Source of the DNA: Phoma sp. XZ068
Taxonomy: Eukaryota > Ascomycota > Dothideomycetes > Pleosporales > Didymellaceae
Assembly (NCBI GenBank): GCA_004835665.1
Contig: RBKR01000012.1
Span: 62,001-126,000, forward strand
Reading direction: 5' to 3'
Length of the DNA stretch: 64,000 nt
In this document: positions 56,336 to 64,000 of the stretch, piece by piece
Layout of the letters: every line of letters starts with the position of its first letter
Numbering within the stretch: the first letter of the stretch is position 1
Made by a program: the position numbers and the translations under genes
Notes under the pieces: generated by a model
What the model was told of the DNA's origin: nothing
The model's input: the letters and a program-made list of their open reading frames with translations, nothing else
The model's database searches: none

Positions 56336-58253
56336 TTATGCAGCGCGGTCAGGGTTCTCGACGCTGTGCCTCCTGTCCTTGCCGACGTAGTTGGAGTCGG
56401 GAAGCATGTTGAGGATATCCTCCTTCTTGTCTGTCGGGCGCTGGTGGAACCAGAACAGGATGCCACCGAGGAAGGCCAGGACAGCAACGACGCCGTAGTT
56501 CCAGACGAGGAGAGGGTCCTCAGAGAGCGACACAAGCGCCTGGCCGATGGCGTTGGAGAACGCAGACATGAAGTGCCAGTACGAGGTAACGAGGGAGCGC
56601 ATGTTCTTGGGTGCCTTGGTGAAGGCGAACTCAAGACCGGTGATGGAGGTGAAGATCTCGGAGAAACCGACGAGCACGTAGGGCACGGCTTGTGTCCAGA
56701 CATTGATGGGCGCAGGGTCGTCGCAGGAGTTCATCTCGTTGCCGCAAGGACCTGTCTTGTAGATGTAGTACTGGATGACGGTGGCGGAGACCATCGCGAG
56801 CGAGGCAAGCATGAAACCGAACGCAATACGCTTGATGGGCGTAAAGCGGATACCGGCCTTGCGGAGCGCGGGGTAGAGGAAGTTGTCAACAATGGGGATG
56901 AAGATGACAAGCGAGATGGGGTTGAGGTTGGTAATGATATCGTTGGGGACACCGTTACGGGTCATGGTTGCGGCTTGCGAGGTCAGGTTGTTGTTCATCT
57001 GGTTGTAAGACAGCCAGTAGAGGGGAATCCAGGTGAAGCAAGAGCAGGCACGCAGACCACGAGCGACCTGGTCAACCCAAGCATCGTCGAACTGCATCCA
57101 GGCGGGCTTGCTGTCGCCGAGGTGGCTGGGCTTGACGTCCTCCCAGAAACGCTCGCCCTTGAAGTTCTTGCGGGTTGTGACGGGGTTGATTGACCACTTG
57201 CCCTTGGTAGCAAGACCGAGGAGCTTGAAAGCGCGGATCAGTACAGAGCCGGTAGGAGGGCTCCTGTGGTACTTGTTACGGCAAACCCAGAGGACAATGG
57301 GGCAGCCACAGAACATGATGGTGGGCAGAAGCCACGCGCACCAGAAACCAACGTACTTCTCAACGTAGACCATGGAGATCTGACCGGTGAGCGAACCGAT
57401 GTTGATGAACATGTAGAAGTACAGGAAGATACGCGAGAGGGTAATGTTCGGGTCCGAAATGACACGCTCGCCAGTCTTCTCGTCGATGATGACGCGAGGC
57501 TTAGTCTGCTTGTACTGCTCGGCGATGAGGGGCGAGATGTTGGCCTTGAAAGCACCAGTTCCGAATCCAAGAACGATCACACCAAGAATGAACGGAGCAA
57601 TGGCACTGCCGCCAGTAAGCACGTTGGGAATAGCCGAGATGATGAGCAGGATGTGACCGATGATGGAGAAGGCGATGGCAATGAAGATGGTGTTGAAGCG
57701 ACCAAGGTACTCGTCGGCAATAATGGCACCGATGATGGGTGTGGTGTACGCCCAAAAAGAGTTGAAGGTACCAATACCGAATGAGGCACGCTGGCCCATA
57801 CCGAGACCACCAGGCTGACCATCAGCACGTGGGTCTTTACCGGTCCTCTGAACTACACCATCGATGACGGGCAGCTCCTGCTGAACGAAGTTGGTGTCTG
57901 ATCACAATTAGTGGTGAGCATCAAAGCATCTGATGGATAAACATACACAACACCTGGCAACCGTAGTAGCCGAAACGCTCGCAAAGCTCTACGAACGCAA
58001 TGGTGAAGATCTGCCATGGGATCTTGCCTGACACACGACGCAGTGTTCTGAGATCCTCCTCGGTGGGGGTCTCTCCGATAAGATCGGCCTCGAACTCAAC
58101 GGGGGCTTCATCGAGGCTGTGGCTTGTAGCAGATGAAGAACGCTTCTCGCCGGCAAGAGCCTGCTTCTCGCTCATCTCGTAGAGAGGTGTAGCAATCTTG
58201 GGCTCGTTGCTGAGGGCCATATCGACCTGGTTGGGACCAGCGGCGGCAGCCAT
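56336..58253 (-). CDS. ptr2: PTR2-type proton-coupled di/tripeptide transporter (POT family)
   Basis: Exons 57947..58253 and 56336..57897 with a 49-nt intron (donor GTATGT); 622 aa. Plasma-membrane H+ symporter for di- and tripeptides. The POT proton-coupling motif is ELCERFGYYGCQ at the end of exon 1 (ExxERFxYY), followed across the junction by VLYTNFVQQELP. The second signature is FLYFYMFINIGSLTGQIS (FYxxINxG). Twelve helices with a long acidic N-terminal tail (residues 1-80) containing possible regulatory Ser/Thr. The helix 7 segment WIPLYWLSYNQMNNNLTSQA and the helix 10-11 region GFSEIFTSITGLEFAFTKAP match fungal PTR2. Codon use is strongly biased to C/G-ending codons, consistent with high expression, and produces long artefactual antisense ORFs. 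Confidence 0.95.
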
Positions 58254-60144
58254 GTTGGATAGTGGTCTTCAAGTGTTGACGTTAACACTTGGAAGGGTTC
58301 ACTCTTTTCAGTTCACTCGAGAGGAGTGATTGGCCGGGGCAAGCTAGAGGAGGGGACGAGCTGCTGCTGAGCCAGAGACCCGAGGGGAGGCAGACGCTCC
58401 AATTAATACCTGACTGCCCACCATGCCCCCGGCGGCAAACAGCGAAGCAAAGCGAGTCTTGGCCACATATCTGCATCCAGCAGGTGAGTTCCAGCGCGAC
58501 GTTACAATCACGCTAGCTGTTGATCATGGGCGGCGTACAGCACCACTTCGCGCGAACAGCGTTATCGAGCACGACAGCCACTTAGCAAATGCTAAGGCCA
58601 GGGAAGAACGGCGGCCCAGCTGGCGACATTGCTTCTCAGCTTGGTAAACTTGGCAAGACAGGACGATCAGCAGGGTTGAACGGCCATTCACTGCTGGGCA
58701 GGCTTATCGCGAGGTTGGGGCAGGGTAGCGGCGCGGCATCATCGATCCATATTGCTGTGGAACCGTACACATCCGCTGGTTTCGGCGGTTGTTCGGTTGC
58801 CTGTCTGCCTTGCGTGCTGCGCTGCTCTCCAATACTGAAATCAGATTTTTGCAGTGTCGTTGAGCTTAGGAACTGTCCGTCTGCAACTCCCGTCCCTTCG
58901 TGTCCTAGGTGCCGCCCCGACTAGGCGCCAAGCGCCACCGCTTGGCGCAGCGGCGAATGCGCCCCTCTCCACCGTCGAAGCTCTCCAAGCACGCTCACGC
59001 TCTGCGGAAGCCTTCACACCACGAACGGCCCTTCCGCTTGGCCACTCTAACCTACACAGGCAGGTCTCCATCCGCGGTAGTTTCGGCGCCCCAAAGCCCC
59101 CTAGCGTCCAACCTTCTTGTCAATCACACAGTGCGCTTGCATGTCCATGCTTCTCCCCTCACGTTTTCGGCTCGACGACCGAGGCAGCGCGTTGTCTGGT
59201 TGGAGTCGTCTGTAGCCGTTTGGAGACGGATGGGAATTAGAAGCGCAAATTGCCTCTACTTACCGCCATTGAACCGCTGTTGCCCGCCCGTTTGACACAC
59301 CTCAACCTTTCGCACTGGACGCATTACTCAATACAGCGACCGCGAATTCCCGCTCGTATTGCTTCCTCTGTGTGCGCATCAAGAGGAAGCCTTGGCGCTC
59401 AATGTGGCGATGGACGGCGTTGTCGAAGACATGCCGCCATTCACAAGACTGCTTGCTTATCGCAAACCGTCGCTTCTAGAGAATCGATGGAATCCTGCAA
59501 GTTTTTTCTGGAACTGCTCGGCATGATCAGACCATGGACTGGTGCTGGTGGGGCCGTTGCTTGCTATCGGATCCATGCCAACTTGCCCAGTCTAGTGCCA
59601 AGATTTGCTTTCATCGCGGATGAGGGCTCCGCCTAGCAAGGATTACAAGGCGTCTCGATCTGGATGTGTGCCTGTGGAGACGGTGGTGTGGGTATTTGTT
59701 GACGCGACGTGCTTCCAGACGCCGGGTTGTAGGATTTGGTATGCCATGGATATCCTATTGAACGCGAGTCGCAGCAGCTGGATGGAGACTTTCCATTAGC
59801 TGTCAGAAATGTAACCGAGGAACAGAGTCTTACAAGGGCGTGCTTCTGATATGTCGTAAGTGGCACTAGTCCAACGTCCTTCAGCTCCGGAACCCAGCCA
59901 ATACCAACAGTCTTGACGCAATCAGGTGCATGGTATGCTTGCAGCGATAAACACCAAGGGTGAGTAAGTTGTGATTGGTAGCCTGTAATCACTACAATGT
60001 GAGCATCAGCATCAGCGTACGCACCCAGTATACGAATGGTTGATCAACAAGTTCATTATCATTATACGTGGATACGTTGAAGGTAGTTATCTCGTAAACG
60101 CGCAATAGGCGTCATAACCTTGTATTAACCTCCCAACGGCACAC
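58254..60144. other. 1.9-kb intergenic region, no supported gene
   Basis: PTR2 promoter on the left (GC-rich, CCG/CGG-rich), DPP V 3' flank on the right. ORFs 58854..59240, 58909..59295 and 59250..59636 overlap in different frames and have no motifs. Confidence 0.45.
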
Positions 60145-62371
60145 TTAGTTACCGGCGGGCTCATCATCCAAAGGCGTACCCTTGGAGTAGTGGTTGATCC
60201 AGTTGAAGATCTCCTTGTGCCAGAACAGACTGTTCTCCTGCTTGGTGGTCCAGTGGTTCTCGTTGGGGAAGTTGAGGAAGCGCGAAGGAACACCGATGTT
60301 CTGCAGAACGTTGAACAGACCGATACCGTCGCTCTCGGGGAGACGGTAATCGAGAGTGTTGTGGATGACAAACTGAGGGGTGGACCAGTTGGCAACGTGG
60401 TCGAAGGGGTTCCACTTGTCGTATGCCTCAGACTCCCAGACGGTGCCGTTGTAGTCGTGGCGGATGAACCAAAGCTCCTCAGTTGCCCAAGCAGCCTTGG
60501 TCTGGGAGATACCGTCGTGAGTAACGAGGGCCTTGAACTTGTTACCAAGGTCGTTGGACTGGATCCAGTTGGTCATGTATCCTCCGTATGAAGCGCCAGC
60601 AGCGATACCATTCTCAACGTCGACAAAGGAAGACAGTTCGGAAGCGATGTACTCCCAAGCGTTGACGAGATCATAGTATGGGTATCCACCCCAGCGGCCT
60701 TGGATGGCGTCGGTGAGATACTGGCCAAAACCAGTGGATCCAGTTGGGTTAGGTGCGACGACGATGTAGCCCTGATCGGCCCAGACTGCAGGATTCCATC
60801 TGTTGGACCAGGAGTTACCCCATGAACCCTGAGGTCCACCGTGAATGTAGAAGGCAAGAGGGTAGGTCTTGTTCTCGACGAAGTTGCTGGGCTTGATAAC
60901 CCAGGCCTGCAGCTGCTGCTTCAGGTTCGGGTCAGATCCATTGAAGAATATCTCAGAGACGTGCTTAGAGCTGAGATCGGCGAACTCCTTGTCACTTTCA
61001 GCAGCATTGAAGATGGTCTTCTTGGTGCCGTTGGTGAGGGTGTAGTACTCGACGGGAGTCCAGATGGCCGAGGCGGTGACGAGCAGGTCGTTGTTCGCCA
61101 AGAGCGAGAAACTGGAAACCGAGGTGTTGGAAGTCAAAGGCTCAGGAATGTAGCTTGAATCAGCAGTGATGGGGAAGTTGAAGATCTTGACGCGAGCGTA
61201 GTCCTCGGCTGTCGCATAAATGGACGAGCCATCGTGCGCCCAGGTTAGCGGACCCTGGACCCAGCGGTCGAAACCAGCGGAGAGAGCCTTCCAGTTGCTG
61301 GTGGTGACGCTGCCTTTAGCTGCAGCAACATCCACAGTGTATAGCTGCCACCTGTCAGACTCATAGTAGTCCTCATCCTGCTGGACGTAGGCGAGCTTGC
61401 TGCTGTCCGGAGAGAATGAAGGGAGACCAGAAGCGCCCTGGTGACCGGCCTTGGCAGCCTCAGAGTCGGGTCCGTTGAAAGCAACAGGGGCTGCAGTACC
61501 GGCGACCTCACCGAGGTAGATATAGCTGGCGGTGTAGTTCGCCTTGTTGAGGTGAGGAGCCTTGCTGAGGAAAGCGTAGAGCTTGCCATCAGGCGAGATG
61601 GCGTAATCGCCAGAGTCACCGAATGGCTGAACGGGAGTCTCGGACCTGGTGGTAGTCCAGTTGACACCGTGGTTCAGGTTGCGGAGACCACCGTGGGCAA
61701 GACCATAACTGGCGTTCGCGGAGAGGGCGCCAGCGAAGACGTTGTATCGGTTCTTGGTGAGCCAAGTGTCCCAGTGACGGACGTAGACGTCCTTGTAGAA
61801 GCGGCCAGTGTGCTTGGCTTTAACCTCAGTCTCGGGGTTGACGGCAGTTCCGTTAGGGTATGCCATGCTGTTGACGAGGAAGTGAATATCACCAGACTCG
61901 GTCTTTGCGATCTTCAGACCATTGTAAGGAGCATCCAGGGAAGCAGCCAAGGTGTTCTTGGATGAGTCCTTGACGTCTCCAATCCAGATAGTAACACCAC
62001 CGGGAATCTCCTCGTTGGTGGCGTTGATGTAGACGATGCCGGTGTCGCTACCTGGGATCCATACGGCCTCATTGACCTCGCTGGTGTCGAGGCCAGAGTC
62101 CTTGAACTCGCCGGACTTCAGATCAAGAAGTCCCCAGCTTGAGTGACCAGCTGTCGCAGAGAAGTTGTACTGCGAGATGGACAGCAGAGCTACGGATCCA
62201 TCACCGCTGGGGCTGAGTGCACTGCGGCGGGGCGCACCGAGCAGCTTCCTGTAGAGATGGTCAGTGTCAATTGCACGTCAAGTCAAAGCTTCTGACGTAC
62301 TCTGGGGTAAATTGAGCAAGGCTGGTAGCAGCCAATGCTGATGCAATTCCGAGGTAACGTGCCATTGCCAT
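60145..62371 (-). CDS. dpp5: Secreted dipeptidyl peptidase V (S9C prolyl oligopeptidase family)
   Basis: Exons 62301..62371 and 60145..62248 with a 52-nt intron; 724 aa, matching the usual DPP V size. Serine protease that releases N-terminal X-Ala and similar dipeptides outside the cell. Signal peptide MAMARYLGIASALAATSLAQ, then an N-terminal beta-propeller (LLGAPRRSALSPSGDGS onward) and a C-terminal alpha/beta hydrolase domain. The nucleophile is in GIAAGASYGGYMTNW (GxSxGG), the acid in HNTLDYRLPESDGIGL and the His in NFPNENHWTTK; the oxyanion region FYIHGGPQGSWGNSW is also visible. At least eight N-x-S/T sites. Its dipeptide products are substrates for the PTR2 transporter encoded about 2 kb away in the same orientation. 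Confidence 0.95.
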
Positions 62372-64000
62372 TGTGACGACCTGCTTCTACTGAGCTCAAT
62401 TGATCAGGGTCGATACCAACAGAACCTCCGGGAACGGCAGCAAGCTTATTTGTAGTTCCCTGGACGCTGGGATGGCGACCAGGTATCGCATATCACCCGC
62501 GGGGTCTGCGTCGTACCTGGCCGACCACAACGCGGCCGCTGCCTGTTGTGCCATTGATGGCATCATCTGAGCAAATCCTAACCTAAACCCCCGGCCCCTT
62601 CGACCAACGAGTGAGCAAATTCACACTGTCTCCTTCCTGATGGAGTTTACTTCTGCAAGCTCACAAACAAGCTCGGTGCAGGTGGGCCGCCAAAAAGCGT
62701 ATTTGCCAGCCGTTTATCGCCATTTGCTCCAGCCGGCCCGCAATCTCAGACCCACCATTTTAGACTGCTTGGCGGGTGCAACGTCACGTGTAATTCCCCA
62801 AGGTCGCGCCGAGACTGGTGGCGCCGGTTGCCAAGAGAGGCCGCCTGGTTAAAAGTGGTGGCGTGCGGAACCACTATCTCAAGATAGGCAGGTACGAATC
62901 TGCGAGTCGTGTGCCTGATGGCGAGCAAAGCCGCTTCGATGTTGTGAGTGCTTGATCTTACAAATCGATAATTTGGCTCTCGCCGGTACAAAATTGTTGC
63001 TGTTGAGACAGGAGGCTGGGCGCAAAACTGCCTCGGTCGGGTTCGTTTCGGCAGAAAGACCTGTGACAGTCTCCGACTCTGTTAGCCGTTACTCTTCCAG
63101 GCCTACAAGCCAGCATCGTTCTCCCGTGTTCGCATAGCGCAGGGTGCCGGGGACCTGGCAACTGGCAAGGCAGGCCATGAGTCGATAAAATCGTGCAGTG
63201 CTGACGCTCACGATAAGCGTGGGCCGCGGTTCGTATCCATCATCGGGGAATGATTTCGAATTGGGAATTTATCCTTGCAACATCTCAACGTTCCCCATCA
63301 GCGGCACACGAGCTCGCCAGATCGCGTGAGTCCACCAACACATGAGGCTTCCGGTCCGCCATTTGTATGGTTGGCCTTAACACCTAGAATGGCAGGACAC
63401 AGTACCGGTATCCGAAGCCTTGTCCTTGTGCATCGATAGGTTGGACAGTGTGCTCTGGCCACGTCTAAAGTAATGCCTCTCATGTCAAGGTCCTTTGCGT
63501 TTGATTCGCCTCTTACTACTGTCCAAGTGAACACCGAGATGACTTATAGATGGAGCTCCACTCTTGCGGCCACCTGGGCACGCCGCTGATATCGAAGCGG
63601 CTCGCAAAACAATTGCGTACATTTGGAGGTGGCTCGTCGTCCATCAATATCTTTGGGTCGCGGCGAACGTTTGAATGAAGGACAAATCGTGTCCTTGAAT
63701 CCTTTTGGTATGGTCTACAGCTCTTGCATCTTACACCCCTCATATTGTCTCCGTCTATTTCTGTCTTTCTCCCAAGTCAGCTCCTCTGCACCTAGTCCAT
63801 TGAACATCTTGCGCCAGTTGTGCTTCCTTCTCTCAGTTGTTCGCTTCTGGGCCCGGCCGACTTGACAATTAAGCGGGTTCAATTCCTTTTAGACCCCATG
63901 GTGCCAGATATCGTTCTCCGCGCATCGTGTTCGTCCTTCAGGTTAGCTACGCCAAAATCTGGGGATCTTCGAAGTATAAGTACTGTTCCTCCGAAATCGG
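62372..64000. other. Right-hand intergenic region, no supported gene
   Basis: DPP V promoter then 1.6 kb with only short ORFs (62640..62852, 63298..63534, 63623..63865). A gene to the right may begin outside the window. Confidence 0.45.

Noticed and set aside
56366..57193. 275-codon plus-strand ORF
   Set aside because: Antisense to the PTR2 gene; arises from its strongly biased codon use. No motif and no start context.
1..64000. CRISPR arrays, insertion sequences, rRNA, bacterial-type operons
   Set aside because: Introns in nearly all genes show a fungal nuclear sequence; no regularly spaced repeats of CRISPR type were seen.

Overview
The window is nuclear DNA of a filamentous ascomycete, most likely a dothideomycete (Pleosporales-like). 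This is inferred from gene content: a CFEM-domain PTH11-type receptor, CBM18 chitin-binding secreted protein, PRISE-type reductase, DPP V, GH26 and many Zn2Cys6/MFS genes. Gene structure agrees: almost every gene is cut by short introns (about 44-94 nt) with GT...AG ends and a CTRAY-like branch site. No bacterial operons, rRNA, CRISPR array or convincing tRNA were seen. Exon joins below were worked out by hand from frame continuity, splice sites and conserved motifs.

Layout. 1-7.5 kb: the 3' part of an unrecognised basic, nuclear-looking protein (runs off the left edge), the p24 cargo receptor Emp24, a SANT protein with a tryptophan-rich GW/AW tract, and a secreted arylsulfotransferase-like protein. 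8.4-16.3 kb: a secreted GH26 mannanase, a D-2-hydroxyacid dehydrogenase, a gene-poor stretch with repeat-like DNA, and a secreted protein with three CBM18 domains. 17.5-27 kb: a decayed multi-pass membrane protein gene, an SDR, an EthD-domain protein and an 8-cysteine CFEM receptor.

28-42.8 kb is the most interesting block: a PRISE reductase, an SP-family sugar transporter, an L-galactose/L-fucose-dehydrogenase-like aldo-keto reductase, a FucP-like permease, an enolase-superfamily L-galactonate/L-fuconate dehydratase and a Zn2Cys6 regulator. Transporter, dehydrogenase, dehydratase and regulator together fit an oxidative catabolic cluster for L-fucose, L-galactose or D-arabinose, whose 2-keto-3-deoxy product would be passed to an aldolase outside this window. 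The permease carries an apparent single-base insertion. Candidate regulatory sites (a triple CCACCGG, a GACCCAC inverted repeat, a recurrent TCGGGTTAA-like motif) lie in the promoters.

43.6-64 kb: a small coiled-coil protein, a large low-complexity protein of unknown function, a GH13 alpha-glucosidase divergent from a small membrane protein, a tail-to-tail pair of F-box/cysteine-rich paralogs (one apparently broken), a PTR2 peptide transporter and the secreted dipeptidyl peptidase DPP V. The last two could cooperate: DPP V releases dipeptides outside the cell and PTR2 imports them.
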